The notes: generated from the letters alone by a model not told the origin. A stretch of 64,000 nucleotides of DNA from Cyanobium sp. M30B3 (GCA_018399015.1 CP073761.1:1240001-1304000), one strand, 5' to 3'; positions 37,959 to 48,107 are shown, numbered from the stretch's first letter. Numbers and translations: made by a program.

Positions 37959-38116
37959 CAGGCCGCGTAGGCAGAGGCCAGGGTCGCCACCCTCTGGATC
38001 TTCAGCCGTTGATCGCCGGGGCGCACCACATAGCGTCCGGTTGTGTCCCGGTAGATCAGACAGCCAGGCCCGGCTTCCGCCACATAGGACAGGCCGACCG
38101 AACACTCACAAGCCAT
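37901..38116 (-). CDS. Possible small hypothetical protein
   Basis: A 71-residue frame, MACECSVGLSYVAEAGPGCL, then IYRDTTGRYVVRPGDQRLKI, then ATLASAYAACQLLSG. The composition is balanced and protein-like, with a strand-rich middle. The overlap with the opposite gene lowers confidence. It lies 85 bp upstream of fmt's 3' end and could be the last gene before a convergent boundary. Confidence 0.4.
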   Translation of the reverse strand: MACECSVGLSYVAEAGPGCLIYRDTTGRYVVRPGDQRLKIQRVATLASAYAACQLLSGAAVSAEKPVSDLR

Positions 38117-38201
38117 GGGACCATCTGCAGGCTGATCCAGCTCTAGCCATTCGTGAGGGATCCCTGACCTGTTGATCGGCAGACGACACAGAACGTATCG
38201 C

Positions 38202-39251
38202 TCAGGAGCCCAGGAGGTCGCCCGCCTGCGCTTGCAGCTGTTGCAGCAGGGCTTGGCCCTCGCTGCTGCGCTTGCCGGCCAGTTGCGCCTGCCGCAGCAG
38301 CAGGGGACAACCTGCGGTCGCCACCACCAGCCCCACACTCTGCACCCTGGCCAGCACCGTTCCGGGAACCGTCTGCCCGTCCCCGCGCTGGCCCTGGTGC
38401 CCCGCAGCTGGGCCGGACCAGTGGCTGCAGAGTGCCGCTGCCTGGGGGCTGAGCCGGTGGGCCAGGCGCTGCACCAGGGGTTCGGTGGCCAGCAACTTGA
38501 GCCGCTCCCCCTGCCAGCTGGTGTGGGCGCCGGGGTAGAGGCCCATCACCCGGCGGTGGATGGCCAGGGCGGACTGCTCCCAGTCGATGACGAAGTCGTC
38601 CTTACCGAGCAACCGGGCATTGGTGAGGCCCTCCCCGGCCTGGGGGCGCACCTGCAGCCGCCGCAGGCGTTCGGCTTCCGGTCCTGGACCCGCCGCCGCA
38701 ATCCTCGGCAGGGCTTCCACCAGCAGCTCAGCGGTGAGGGCAGCCAGCCGCTCCCCCAGCTGCTGGGCGTTCTCCAGCAGGCCGATCGGAATGGCCCGCT
38801 CCAGCAGCACCGGCCCGGTGTCCAGCCCCGCCTCCATCGCCATGATCCCCACGCCGGTTTCGGCATCCCCCGCGATCAGGCTCCACTGGATCGGGGCCGC
38901 GCCGCGCCAGCGGGGCAGCAGGGAGCCGTGGCCGTTCCAGCAGCCCAGGGGCGGCTGGGCCAGCACCTCCGGCGGCAGCAGCTGGCCGAAGGCCACCACC
39001 ACCGAGAGGTCGGCACCGAGGGCGGCCAGCTCGGCCTGCAGATCGGGCTGACGCCGGATGCGCTCCGGGGTGAACACCGGAATGCCCAGCTCCAGGGCCC
39101 GGGTCTTCACCGGGCTGGGCAGCAGGGCATTGCCGCGGCCGCGGCGGCGGTCCGGCTGGCTCACCACGCCCACCAGCCGGTGGCCGGCGGCGTGCAGGGC
39201 ATCGAGGCTGGGCACCGCGTAGGCCGGGGTGCCCCAGAACAGCACGTTCAT
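38202..39251 (-). CDS. fmt: Methionyl-tRNA formyltransferase
   Basis: Fmt formylates initiator Met-tRNA with 10-formyl-tetrahydrofolate. The 349-residue protein shows FWGTPAYAVPSLDAL at the start and WNGHGSLLPRWRGAAPIQWS in place of the usual NVHASLLPRWRGAAPIQ; the Asn and His are kept. The catalytic Asp lies in TGVGIMAMEAGLDTGPVLL. The C-terminal domain begins near residue 210. It is followed on the same strand by nothing recognisable and preceded by tldE, 23 bp away. Confidence 0.95.
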   Translation of the reverse strand: MNVLFWGTPAYAVPSLDALHAAGHRLVGVVSQPDRRRGRGNALLPSPVKTRALELGIPVFTPERIRRQPDLQAELAALGADLSVVVAFGQLLPPEVLAQPPLGCWNGHGSLLPRWRGAAPIQWSLIAGDAETGVGIMAMEAGLDTGPVLLERAIPIGLLENAQQLGERLAALTAELLVEALPRIAAAGPGPEAERLRRLQVRPQAGEGLTNARLLGKDDFVIDWEQSALAIHRRVMGLYPGAHTSWQGERLKLLATEPLVQRLAHRLSPQAAALCSHWSGPAAGHQGQRGDGQTVPGTVLARVQSVGLVVATAGCPLLLRQAQLAGKRSSEGQALLQQLQAQAGDLLGS

Positions 39252-39274
39252 GGTGTGGCTTGCTCCGGTGGCGG

Positions 39275-40681
39275 TCAGGCTTCGCCCGTGATCGAGAGCC
39301 CTTCCACCCACACATGGGGACAGAGACCGGCGGGGGTGATCGTCGCCTCGCCCTCGAAGCCCACGATCGCCTGCAGCAGCTGGCGGATGTCGCCGGCCAC
39401 GGTGGCCGCTTCAATGGAGCGACGCTCGCCGCCGCGCACCAGCCAGCCATCAAAAGGCAGCGAGAACGAACCCTGGCTGGCCTTCACCCCGGCATGCAGG
39501 GCCGAGAGCGAATCGATCACCACCAGCCCCCGGGGCTCGCTGTGCTGGAGGTGGCTGAGGCCCTGCTGTCCCCCACCGCTGCCGGGGGTGGGTCCCACCT
39601 CGAACCAGTCGGGACTCACCGACACCTTGGCCCCCAGGCCGGCATGGCCGGTGGGGGCGACGCCGAAGGCGCGGGCCGTGGCCTCGGAGTGCAGGAAGTT
39701 GGCCAGCACGCCGCCAGCGAGCAGGGCCAGCGGCCGGGTGGGGGTGCCCTCGCCGTCGAAGGCACTGGCACCGATGTTGCCGGGGTGGAGCCCGTTGTCG
39801 GTGACGGTGAGGAAGGGCACCGCCAGCTGCCGGCCGAGGGAGTCGCGGTTGCTCAGGCTCACCCCGTCGAGCACGGCGCGGGCGTTGAACAGGCTGGAGA
39901 AGGCGCCGATCAGATCGAGGAAGGCCTCGGGGCTGAACACACAGGTGTAGCGGCCGGTGTCGATCGGGGCGTAATCGAGGTGGCTGATGGTGCGCTCGGC
40001 GGCCTCGTCGATGCAGCCGGCCAGGTCGAGGTCGTCGGCCCCGTAGGCCAGGCGTACGGCGCCGGCGCTGCGGGGCTTGCGGCCCGCCTCCTCGGCCTTG
40101 GCGTACAGATACACGCTGGCGGTGGTGAGCCGCTGCTGGCGGCAGGCGCCATCGCTGTTGAGGTACAGGCGCTCGCTGCGCCGCTGGGCCAGGCCGTTGT
40201 AGGGCACCGTGCCGATGGCCGGATGGCGCTCCAGCAGCTGGCGCTCGGCATCGCGCAGGGTGTCCAGCAGGCTGAGGATCGGCCGGCTGGGACGCAGCGG
40301 CTGATCCAGCTCCGCCAGGGGAGCCGTGGCCAGGGGGGAGAAGGCGGGGGTGTCGTCGGGGTTGCCGAAGGCGCTGGCGGCCCTGGCGCCGCTGAGGGCC
40401 TTCTCCAGCCCTTCCGGGGAGAGGTCGGAGGTGCTGGTGATCCCCACCAGGCCGTCGCCGTTCCACACCCGCACCGTGATGGCGCTGCGCTGGGCTCCCT
40501 TCATCTGCTTGGCCTCACCCCGGTCCACCTGCACGGAGGTGTCGGTGCTGCAGGAGGCGCCCAGGTCCCACTGGCGAATGCCCTGGCGGGCGGCCAGCTG
40601 TTCGAGCCGACCGCGCAGCTGTTCGGCATCGAGACTGCCCGCGGGGGCCGTGGTGGCGGTGGTTGCTGGTGTCGCGGTCAT
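39275..40681 (-). CDS. tldE: TldE/PmbA family subunit of the TldD/E metalloprotease
   Basis: The 468-residue protein matches PmbA/TldE: N-terminal QVDRGEAKQMKGAQRSAITVR, central ISHLDYAPIDTGRYTCVFSP, and C-terminal GGVLANFLHSEATARAFG. TldE lacks the zinc site and pairs with TldD, encoded 2 bp upstream, to form a protease that degrades unfolded peptides and trims some natural products. The near-zero spacing suggests balanced synthesis of the two subunits. Confidence 0.9.
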   Translation of the reverse strand: MTATPATTATTAPAGSLDAEQLRGRLEQLAARQGIRQWDLGASCSTDTSVQVDRGEAKQMKGAQRSAITVRVWNGDGLVGITSTSDLSPEGLEKALSGARAASAFGNPDDTPAFSPLATAPLAELDQPLRPSRPILSLLDTLRDAERQLLERHPAIGTVPYNGLAQRRSERLYLNSDGACRQQRLTTASVYLYAKAEEAGRKPRSAGAVRLAYGADDLDLAGCIDEAAERTISHLDYAPIDTGRYTCVFSPEAFLDLIGAFSSLFNARAVLDGVSLSNRDSLGRQLAVPFLTVTDNGLHPGNIGASAFDGEGTPTRPLALLAGGVLANFLHSEATARAFGVAPTGHAGLGAKVSVSPDWFEVGPTPGSGGGQQGLSHLQHSEPRGLVVIDSLSALHAGVKASQGSFSLPFDGWLVRGGERRSIEAATVAGDIRQLLQAIVGFEGEATITPAGLCPHVWVEGLSITGEA

Positions 40682-40683
40682 GG

Positions 40684-42114
40684 TCAGCGGCCCCCCACGG
40701 TGATCGAATCCACCTTGATGTGGGGCTGACCCACGGTGACGTTGATGCTGCCGCTCACCGAGCCGCAGAAGCCGGCGGCCAGGTCGAGGTCGTTGGCGCA
40801 CATCGAGATGCGTGGCATCACCTCCTTGGCCTCACCGATCAGGGTGGCGCCCTTGACGGGCCTGGTGAGCTCGCCGTTCTCGATCAGGTAGCCCTCCTCC
40901 ACGGCGAAGTTGAACTGGCCGGTGGGGCCCACGCTGCCGCCGCCCATCGACTTGCAGTACAGCCCCTTGTCCACCGAGGCGATCAGCTGCGCGGGGGTGT
41001 GGGGGCCGGCGGCGATGTAGGTGTTGCGCATCCGGCTGGCGGCGGCGAAGTTGTGGCTCTGGCGCCGGCCGCTGCCGGTGCGGGCATGGCCGGTGCGCAG
41101 TTCGCCGGCCCTGTCGCTGAGGAAGCGCCGCAGCACGCCGTTTTCGATCAGCACGGTGCGCTGGGGTTCCATGCCCTCGTCGTCCATGGCCAGGGAGCCG
41201 AAGGCGCCATCGCTGAGGCCCTCGTCGATGGCGGTCACGGCCTCATGGGCGATCGCTTCACCCACCTTCTCGGCGAAGGGGGTGGTGCCCCGCTCCACCT
41301 GGGTGGTCTCCAGCAGGTGGCCGCAGGCCTCGTGGAAGATCACGCCGCCGAAGCGGTTGGCCAGCACCGCCGGCATCTGGCCGGCCTCCACGTAGTGGGC
41401 GTAGAGCATGGCGCCGGCGCTCTCGCACACCTCCCGGGCGCTGGCGTCCGCATCCCACTGCTGCAGCTGCTCCGGCCGGCCGTGGCTGCCGTAGCGGCGG
41501 CCGATGCTGGAGCGATGCTCCCCGTCGGCGGCCAGCACGTTCAGCCCCAGCGACTGGTGCAGGCGGATATCGCGGGCGAAGGTGCCGTCGCTGGCGGCCA
41601 CCAGCACCTCCTGCCAGTCGCGGGCGTAGCTGCCGCGGCGCACCTGCAGGTGGCGGCCCCGCCGCTCCAGGGCGGCGGTGCCCTCCAGCAAGCGGCTGGT
41701 GGCGGCCGCCAGTTCGGGGCAGCGGCCCAGCCAGTCCGCCTTGGCGCTGGCGTGATCGCGCAGGGGCGCCAGGCCCTCAAAGCCGCTCAGCACCGCGGCG
41801 CTGCGCTGCAGCCCGAGCATGCCCAGGGCCTGGTCGAGGGCCTCCAGCAGGCCGGCGTCGCTGAGGTCGTTGGTGCTCACGAAGCCGTCGCGCTGGCCGC
41901 TGAACACGCGCAGGCCTGCTCCCATGCCAAAGGCCGGGCTCACGCTGGTGATGCCGTCCTGTTCAGCCAGCACCCCCAGGTGATCGGTGCGCTCCAGGAA
42001 CACCTCCACCAGATCAGCGCCGGCGGCCCGACCGGCAGCGAGCAGGGATTCCAGCCGGCTGGCCCAGTTGCCATCGAGCTGGCTGACGCTGGGGGCTGCA
42101 ATGGAGACGACCAT
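40684..42114 (-). CDS. tldD: TldD metalloprotease catalytic subunit
   Basis: The 476-residue protein has the HExxxH zinc motif in [17 protein letters not shown], the later [15 protein letters not shown] and [19 protein letters not shown] stretches, all TldD features. It forms a heterodimer with TldE. In other bacteria the pair degrades short peptides and processes antitoxins or ribosomal peptides. The ATG at 42114 starts the conserved region directly. Confidence 0.92.
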   Translation of the reverse strand: MVVSIAAPSVSQLDGNWASRLESLLAAGRAAGADLVEVFLERTDHLGVLAEQDGITSVSPAFGMGAGLRVFSGQRDGFVSTNDLSDAGLLEALDQALGMLGLQRSAAVLSGFEGLAPLRDHASAKADWLGRCPELAAATSRLLEGTAALERRGRHLQVRRGSYARDWQEVLVAASDGTFARDIRLHQSLGLNVLAADGEHRSSIGRRYGSHGRPEQLQQWDADASAREVCESAGAMLYAHYVEAGQMPAVLANRFGGVIFHEACGHLLETTQVERGTTPFAEKVGEAIAHEAVTAIDEGLSDGAFGSLAMDDEGMEPQRTVLIENGVLRRFLSDRAGELRTGHARTGSGRRQSHNFAAASRMRNTYIAAGPHTPAQLIASVDKGLYCKSMGGGSVGPTGQFNFAVEEGYLIENGELTRPVKGATLIGEAKEVMPRISMCANDLDLAAGFCGSVSGSINVTVGQPHIKVDSITVGGR

Positions 42115-42282
42115 CGATCGGGAAGCGGGCAGGTGGGCGGGACAGGAGGTGGAACGGGGCAGCCAACCCGGTGGCTGGTGCTAGCGCCTGGTCTGGCAGA
42201 TGCTCCTGACAAAAGGACCCCGACCGTGGTGGCCAGGGCCCTTGGCGGCGCTCAGACAGGCCTGGCAGCGGCTCGGTGACGC

Positions 42283-43410
42283 TCAGCGCACCGCGGGCTG
42301 GAACTGTTCGCTGCGGATCGGCTTCATCAGGAACAGCTGGGCCATCTGCACGCCGTTGGCGATCCAGTAAGGGAGCTTCTGGATGGCCTTCAGGGGAGCG
42401 GGCGCCTGGCTTGCATCGGCCGCAGTGAGCTTGGCGTTATTGGTCACCAGGCGCTCCAGGCCATCCCAGAAGCGGGGGTTGCGCACGTCCAGCACCACCG
42501 GGAACACCCGGGCTGAGGTCTCGTTGGTCTTGTCGATCACGTATTTGTCGTAGGCGCGGGCATCCAGACCGAGGGCCTCGTAGAACTCCTTGCGGGCCAC
42601 GTCGCGCACGTACATGGTGGCGAACACCGCCAGCAGGAAGAAGCGGCACCAGAGGCGGGCAGTGAAGCCGCGCACGGTGTCGGGCTGGGCCTTCATCAGG
42701 GCGTCAAAGAAGTCGCCGTGGCGGTTCTCGTCCTGGCACCAGTTCTCGAAGAAATTGAAGATCGGGAAGATTTTGCTGTCAGGATTCTTCTCCAGGTGAC
42801 GGTAGATAGCGATATAGCGCCAATAGCCGATCTTCTCGCTCAGGTAGGTGGCGTAGAAGATGAATTTCGGCTTGAAGTAGGTATAGGCCTTGTTGGCGGT
42901 GAGGAAGCCCAGGTCGAGCTGCAGGCCGAAGTCGCTCATCGCCTTGTTGAGAAAGCCGGCGTGGCGGGCCTCATCGCGGGCCATGTGGGCGAAGCACTCG
43001 GCCAGCAGAGGGTTCCTGGCCTTGATGCGGCGGCTGAGCTCCTTGTAGAGCAGGAATCCCGAGAATTCGGAGGTGCAGCTCTGTTCCAGGAACTCCACGA
43101 ACACCTTGCGGGTTTCGGGATCGAGCTTGTCGGCCGCGCCCTCGAACTCCTCGTTGCGCACGAAGTGGTGGCGGTTGTAGTCCTTGCGGAACTCCTCGCA
43201 GATCGCCTCCAGCTCCACGGCGTTGGGGCGGAGGTCCATGGCGGCCATGGCCTCGAAATCGGTGGTGTAGAACCGCGGCGTGAGGATCGTGTCCCTCACC
43301 GGCTCCTTGATGGCCGGGCCGCCGGCGCTCGGAGTCAGCCCTGCGGCTGGCAGGCCGGCGGTCGGGGCATCGGCCTGGCTGGAACCGGCGACTGCGGTTG
43401 GTGGCACCAT
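42283..43410 (-). CDS. acsF: Mg-protoporphyrin IX monomethyl ester oxidative cyclase (aerobic)
   Basis: AcsF (CycI, ChlA) builds the fifth ring of chlorophyll with oxygen at a di-iron site. The 375-residue protein has the ligand motifs [21 protein letters not shown], and [15 protein letters not shown], plus the conserved [14 protein letters not shown] start. This firmly marks an oxygenic phototroph. A separate low-oxygen paralog is common in cyanobacteria, but none is in the window. It lies at the downstream end of a conserved minus-strand set with ubiX and DUF2996. Confidence 0.95.
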   Translation of the reverse strand: MVPPTAVAGSSQADAPTAGLPAAGLTPSAGGPAIKEPVRDTILTPRFYTTDFEAMAAMDLRPNAVELEAICEEFRKDYNRHHFVRNEEFEGAADKLDPETRKVFVEFLEQSCTSEFSGFLLYKELSRRIKARNPLLAECFAHMARDEARHAGFLNKAMSDFGLQLDLGFLTANKAYTYFKPKFIFYATYLSEKIGYWRYIAIYRHLEKNPDSKIFPIFNFFENWCQDENRHGDFFDALMKAQPDTVRGFTARLWCRFFLLAVFATMYVRDVARKEFYEALGLDARAYDKYVIDKTNETSARVFPVVLDVRNPRFWDGLERLVTNNAKLTAADASQAPAPLKAIQKLPYWIANGVQMAQLFLMKPIRSEQFQPAVR

Positions 43411-43478
43411 CGAACAGAACAGGTCATTGCAGTGAAGTCATCGTAGGCGGGCCTTCGCCCTCGTGTGTGCGGCTGACG

Positions 43479-43913
43479 TCAGTTCGGCCCCAGCCACTTC
43501 TGGCCGTTGAGCCGCTGCACCAGACGGGACACCAGCAGGGCCTGGGTGATCTTCTTTTCGTCGATCAGAAACGACTCCAGCAGGCTGGGCTCAGCGCCCC
43601 CCTCGGCCACTGCCACGGTCTTGGCGGCACTGATGTCATCACGGGTGAAGCAGAGCCAGAACCGGCGCTCACCCGGCAGCTCCCCCACCACCATCCAGCA
43701 GGGGCTGGACACCACCGGCATCGGGCCCTGTTCAAAGCGCATCTGGGGTTCGGGGCCGCCATAGCTGCAGATCTCCCTGGCCAGGGCCGGGATCAGGGAA
43801 TCGGGGATGAAGCTGGCGAAGGGGGCAGCCTCGGCAGCGGGGGGCTTGGCGGGTTTGGCCGGCCTGGCCTCGGCTGCCGGGGCGGGAGTGGGGGAAGGGG
43901 TGGGATCGCTCAC
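43479..43913 (-). CDS. DUF2996 family protein
   Basis: The 144-residue protein has a Pro/Ala-rich N-terminus, then a domain beginning near FASFIPDSLIPALAREICSY. It ends LIDEKKITQALLVSRLVQRL and NGQKWLGPN, the conserved DUF2996 C-terminus seen in cyanobacteria and plants. A plant relative assists photosystem II or ATP synthase assembly; the bacterial role is unclear. The GTG start at 43913 is chosen because upstream residues are not conserved-looking. acsF follows 68 bp downstream. Confidence 0.8.
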   Translation of the reverse strand: MSDPTPSPTPAPAAEARPAKPAKPPAAEAAPFASFIPDSLIPALAREICSYGGPEPQMRFEQGPMPVVSSPCWMVVGELPGERRFWLCFTRDDISAAKTVAVAEGGAEPSLLESFLIDEKKITQALLVSRLVQRLNGQKWLGPN

Positions 43914-44016
43914 CAGGCTCGGGCCCCAGGGCTTGATGGGCCCTGACTCTAAGCAGCCGGACCGGTAGCGGTTCCCCCTTGGGCCGATCCCCGCTCTGGA
44001 GCTGCCGAGGGATGGC

Positions 44017-44523
44017 TCACCAGTCGCTGTCGCCGTCGTCCCAGCCATCATCGGCTGGACCGCCGACGGGCTGTTGGTCGGTGGGCTTGCGGATCACCCG
44101 GAAGGGCACCTCCACCGTGGGCGGCGGTTCCCCCGGGGCCCGGCTGGGCGCAGCCGCCCCGGACGCACGGCCCTGGGGTGCGCTGGTTTCGTCGGCTGCG
44201 CGGCGTTGATCGGCCGACCGGGGATTGCCGCTGGTCCAGGCCGCTGGCTCACTCCAGGCCGGCTCGGCATCGAGCGGAAGGCGCACCTGGCGCCGCGTCC
44301 CGCCGGGGTTGCCAGCGCGCAGGGCCAGGCCCGTGGCGCCGGCGCTCAGCAGCCCGCCGCCCGTGGCGGCCAGCATCATCCACACGCCGATCGGCAGGGA
44401 TGGACTGGTGAGGGTGAGCAGCCGCAGCCGCACCGCCGGCTTCGGATTGAGTGCACCCACCACGAGCACGGCCAGCAGGGGCGCGAGCAGGGGAAGCAGC
44501 AGCAACTGGCGCAGCACGGTCAC
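44017..44523 (-). CDS. Hypothetical membrane protein, LapA-like layout
   Basis: The protein has 168 residues. Two N-terminal hydrophobic helices (LRQLLLLPLLAPLLAVLVVG, then LPIGVWMMLAATGGGLLSAG) are followed by a long hydrophilic, Pro/Arg/Asp-rich tail that ends DDGWDDGDSDW. The two-helix hairpin at the N-terminus resembles DUF1049/LapA-like proteins, but no firm family can be given. The GTG start overlaps the ubiX stop as GTGA, so the two are coupled. Confidence 0.6.
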   Translation of the reverse strand: MTVLRQLLLLPLLAPLLAVLVVGALNPKPAVRLRLLTLTSPSLPIGVWMMLAATGGGLLSAGATGLALRAGNPGGTRRQVRLPLDAEPAWSEPAAWTSGNPRSADQRRAADETSAPQGRASGAAAPSRAPGEPPPTVEVPFRVIRKPTDQQPVGGPADDGWDDGDSDW

Positions 44524-45173
44524 GCGGGGGGGCTGGGATCACCTGGAGCGCACGTTGGCGGGGGCGAGGTGATCGGTCCACTCCAGCGGCGCAGATCGCC
44601 GAGGTTGTACTGCAGGAGGTCGAAGATGCGGGCCACCAGAAAATCCACCATGTCGTCGATCGTGCGTGGCTGGTGGTACCAGGCGGGCACCGGCGGAGCG
44701 ATGCGGGCACCCGCCTCGGCCAGGGCCGTGAGATTGCGCAGGTGCACCAGGCTCCAGGGGGTCTCACGCGGGCAGATCACCAGCGGCCGGGCCTCCTTGA
44801 GATGCACGTCGGCGGCCCGCTCCACCAGATCGAGGGCCACGCCACTGGCGATCCGTCCCACGGTGCCCATCGAGGCTGGCAGGATCACCATCCCCCGGGT
44901 GCGGTAACTGCCGCTGGCGATGGCGGCCGCCTGGTCGTTCCAGCGGTGGCAGCGCAGCCTGCCGCCACTGCTGCCGGTGCGCTCGCGCCAGAAGCGTTCC
45001 TGGGCCGCCGGCTCGCCGGGCACCTGGATGCCCAGCTCGGCCTGCCACACCGCAATGGCCCCGCGGCTGGTCACCACCTCCACGCTCTCTCCCGCATCCA
45101 GCAGCCACTGCAGGGCCCGCTGGGCCAGGGGCTGGGCCGAAGCGCCCGAGATGGCCAGCACCACGGGATCCAT
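44520..45173 (-). CDS. ubiX: Flavin prenyltransferase UbiX
   Basis: UbiX attaches dimethylallyl phosphate to FMN to make the prenylated flavin cofactor of UbiD-type decarboxylases. The 217-residue protein has AISGASAQPLAQRALQWLL at the N-terminus, MVILPASMGTVGRIASGVAL and LVICPRETPWSLVHLRNLTA, all standard UbiX segments. No ubiD is in the window. It starts 3 bp after the RNB gene's stop and overlaps the next gene by 4 bp, forming an operon. Confidence 0.92.
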   Translation of the reverse strand: MDPVVLAISGASAQPLAQRALQWLLDAGESVEVVTSRGAIAVWQAELGIQVPGEPAAQERFWRERTGSSGGRLRCHRWNDQAAAIASGSYRTRGMVILPASMGTVGRIASGVALDLVERAADVHLKEARPLVICPRETPWSLVHLRNLTALAEAGARIAPPVPAWYHQPRTIDDMVDFLVARIFDLLQYNLGDLRRWSGPITSPPPTCAPGDPSPPA

Positions 45174-45176
45174 GGC

Positions 45177-47528
45177 TCAGTTCTCGCTCAGCACAGCCAC
45201 CGGCGTGAAGTCGGACGCGTCTTCCGGGGCAGGAGACGCGTCGCCGCTGTCAGGGGTGTCGGACGGCGCGTCATCCCCATCGTGAAGCTCGCTTCCCGCG
45301 GGCAACACCACCGCCAGGTCGATCTGGTGGCGGAGGGCATCCACCTTCTCGATCTCCACCTCCACCGCGTCGCCGAGCATGTAGGTGCGGCGGTTCTTGC
45401 GGCCCACCAGCCGGTTCTGGCGGCTGCGGTACTCGTACCAGTCGTCCTTGAGTGAGCTCACGTGCACCAGCCCCTCCACGTTGGAGGGGGGCACTTCCAC
45501 GAAGAAGCCGTAACTCTGCACGCCACTGATCACACCGGGCTGCACCTGGCCCACCAGCGGCTCGGCCTGGCGGGCCTGGGCCATCGCCACCAGGTCGCTC
45601 TCCAGTTCCTGCTGGAAGCGCCGCCGGCCGTTGAGACGCTGCACCAGGCCATGCTCGAGGGCCTGCTGGAAGGGTGCCAGCTGGCTGGGTGCCAGCAGGG
45701 GCCAGTCGATGGCCCCGTGGCAGGCCGGGGAGGCCAGGTCAACGCTCACCTTGTGGCGCACGCTGGGGCGGTCCTTGCCGTCGCAGAGCAGCAACACCAG
45801 CACCTGCTGGTTCCAGAGATCGGCGTAGCGCAGGCCGGGGCAGGTCCAGGGGGCCAGGGCCGCCGCCTCACCGCGCACGCCGGCCATCCAGTTCTCACCG
45901 GGGTCGGTGCTGAGCAATTGCTCAGGCAGAACGGCCCGCAGCTGCTGCTGCAGGGCGCGGCGGCGGTCGGTGGCGCCAAAGGCGGCGGCCAGTTCGGCCG
46001 CGCCGGCATGGCCTTCCTCCCCCAGCTCCAGGGGAATCTCCAGGGCCAGGGCCGCCCGGGCCACGTCGTTCAGATCGGCCGCTTCGGCCTCTGGGTTCTG
46101 GGCATAGATGGCCGGCAGGGAGAGGGCCGCCAGGTGGCTGCCCAGGGCACGCTCGGCCAGCAGCACCGCCTCCCTCAGAATCGCTTCGGGGTGGTGGGCC
46201 GGCAGGTGCTCCAGCCAGCCCTGCAGGGCGGGGGTTGGGGCCGGCGCCCGCAGATCGCCGAGGCTGTCGATCGGCGGCACGCTCAGGTCGAGTTCAATCG
46301 AGCCGTTGGCAAGCCGTTGCTGCCGCAGCAGTGCGCTCACGGTGATCAGGCCACCGAGCTGGTCGAGCTGGTTCTTGAGCGGTTTGAGTGCGGCCGGCAC
46401 GGTGCGGCTCTTGGGCTTGCGTTCGGCCAGGGCGGTGAGGGCCGTGAGGTCGGCGCTGGCCACTGGCCGGATCTGGCTGCGGCAGAAGCGGTAGCCCTCC
46501 AGCGTGCCCTCACTGCCGATCTCCAGCGCCACTGACACGGCCGCCTGCTCTTCGTCGACCTTGAAGGCGGAGGCCTTGCTCAGGGCACCGCTCAGCAGCG
46601 GCAGCCACTGCCTGCCCATGCACAGGGCATCGGCCTGGTCGCGCAGCCAGAGGTCCAGGCTGCTGCCGGGGCTGAAGCGCTCGGCCACGGCCGGACTGTG
46701 CAGCCAGAGGGTGAACCCTCCCCCGGCGCGCTCTTCCAGGCCCAGGGCCGGCAGGGCCGGAGCCTCCTTGCCGCTCCAGCTCTCCAGCAGCAGCGAGGGC
46801 TGGCCGGTGAGGTCGGTGCGCTCCCTCGCCTCCAGGTTGCGCAACGTGGACCGGGCAGCCGCCGGGCGCTGGTTGAGACGGTGCTTGGTGAGCAGCAGGT
46901 CGAGGTCGGCGGCCTCGCCACCGTTCACCGGCAGCCGGCGGGCCACATGGCCCTGGGGGGAGAACTGGGCCACTGGATAGCGGTCGATCAGCACCTCCAC
47001 CACCGAGTGCTGCTCGGGATCGAGGTGCTCGGCGTCGCCCTGCGGCAGCTCGACGCTGGTGAGCAGGCGGTCGTCGAGCGGGGTGGCCACCAGCCGCTCC
47101 TGCTGCTGCTCCACCTGGGCCAGCAGGCTGGTGGTATGGCGCTCGAGGATGCACTGCACGCCCCCCTCCGGCGAGCGTCGACGTCCCCCTTCCCGCGTCA
47201 CTTTCACCAGCACGCGATCGCCATTCCAGGCATGGTTGAGCTGGTGCTCGCGGATGTAGACGTCTTCGCCGCCGTCCTCACGCAGGGCAAAGCAGAAGCC
47301 CTTGCTGGAGCAGCGCAGGCGGGCGGGAATCAGCTCGGGGTTGTCACGGCGCAACAGGCCTGCCTCGCTGTCCTGCACCAGCTCCAGCTGCCTGAGAGCA
47401 TCGAGACCGATGCGCAGCTGCAGCTTCTCGGGTTTGGTGCTCAGGCCCAGCGCCTTCTCGAGCTTGGGCTGGGGCAGGGGCTCCTGGGTGGAGAGCTGGT
47501 CGAGCAGGTCGGCGACCGTGAACTTCAT
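45177..47528 (-). CDS. RNB-domain (RNase II/R family) protein with degenerate active site
   Basis: The 783-residue protein has a winged-helix N-terminus (MKFTVADLLDQL), cold-shock-like domains (LRCSSKGFCFALREDGGEDV, then HAWNGDRVLVKVTREGGRRR), an RNB-like core and a C-terminal S1 domain (GQVQPGVISGVQSYGFFVEV). At the place where active RNase II/R has four metal-binding Asp residues (D-x5-D-x-D-D), this protein reads ESWSGKEAPALPAL, with no Asp. The following strand LWLHSPAVAERFSPGSSLDL matches the normal VHIADV region. It may bind RNA without cutting it. The MKFT start was chosen over an upstream in-frame GTG or ATG without conserved context. Confidence 0.8.
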   Translation of the reverse strand: MKFTVADLLDQLSTQEPLPQPKLEKALGLSTKPEKLQLRIGLDALRQLELVQDSEAGLLRRDNPELIPARLRCSSKGFCFALREDGGEDVYIREHQLNHAWNGDRVLVKVTREGGRRRSPEGGVQCILERHTTSLLAQVEQQQERLVATPLDDRLLTSVELPQGDAEHLDPEQHSVVEVLIDRYPVAQFSPQGHVARRLPVNGGEAADLDLLLTKHRLNQRPAAARSTLRNLEARERTDLTGQPSLLLESWSGKEAPALPALGLEERAGGGFTLWLHSPAVAERFSPGSSLDLWLRDQADALCMGRQWLPLLSGALSKASAFKVDEEQAAVSVALEIGSEGTLEGYRFCRSQIRPVASADLTALTALAERKPKSRTVPAALKPLKNQLDQLGGLITVSALLRQQRLANGSIELDLSVPPIDSLGDLRAPAPTPALQGWLEHLPAHHPEAILREAVLLAERALGSHLAALSLPAIYAQNPEAEAADLNDVARAALALEIPLELGEEGHAGAAELAAAFGATDRRRALQQQLRAVLPEQLLSTDPGENWMAGVRGEAAALAPWTCPGLRYADLWNQQVLVLLLCDGKDRPSVRHKVSVDLASPACHGAIDWPLLAPSQLAPFQQALEHGLVQRLNGRRRFQQELESDLVAMAQARQAEPLVGQVQPGVISGVQSYGFFVEVPPSNVEGLVHVSSLKDDWYEYRSRQNRLVGRKNRRTYMLGDAVEVEIEKVDALRHQIDLAVVLPAGSELHDGDDAPSDTPDSGDASPAPEDASDFTPVAVLSEN

Positions 47529-47713
47529 CGGGGCTGGCAGCTGGTTGGCGGGGGCCACCGGGGATTTCCCCTAGGGGCGGGCGTTGTCGGCGAGGGGGAG
47601 CGGTCGGTCCGGGCTCGGAGCGATGCCCACGACGGTCTTCTCCCGATGGGAGGACTTTAATCAGTGATGGTTGCGTCTCCCCGGGGAGGCCTGAGGGCTG
47701 GCCGTCGGCTGCC

Positions 47714-48076
47714 TCAGGCTTCGGCGTCCGCCTCAGCGGCTGCCTCAGCGGTTGCCGGGGTTCCGGCTTCGGTTTCGGTTTCAGTTTCAGTTTCAGTTTC
47801 GGTGCTGCCGGCCTTGACAATCAGGCGCAGCCCCAGGATCAGGAAGCCCACCGATGCCGCCAGCTGGAGGGCATCGGTGGGAATCACGGCGGACAGGGAA
47901 CCGCCGGCCCCGGCTCCGAGGAGGCTGGCCAGCACCAGGGCCAGCGAGCTGCCGGCGAACACGGCCCCCGGCCTGCTGGAGGTGCCGCTGATCGTGACGA
48001 TCGCCAGCTGGGTCTTGTCCCCCAGTTCCGCCATGAACACGGTGACGAAGGTGGAGGCCAGCAGGGCGAGATCCAT
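47714..48076 (-). CDS. Half-size GDT1/UPF0016 cation transporter subunit
   Basis: The 120-residue protein has one family motif, [12 protein letters not shown], and three hydrophobic segments, half of a normal GDT1 protein. It pairs with the adjacent half-size gene (31 bp upstream). Paired half-size members in cyanobacteria have been linked to manganese transport, which supplies the photosystem II oxygen-evolving cluster. The C-terminal tail holds a [10 protein letters not shown] stretch encoded by a hexamer repeat near 47780. Confidence 0.8.
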   Translation of the reverse strand: MDLALLASTFVTVFMAELGDKTQLAIVTISGTSSRPGAVFAGSSLALVLASLLGAGAGGSLSAVIPTDALQLAASVGFLILGLRLIVKAGSTETETETETETEAGTPATAEAAAEADAEA

Positions 48077-48107
48077 GGGTGGTGGAGGTGATCGACGGTT
48101 GGTGGGC

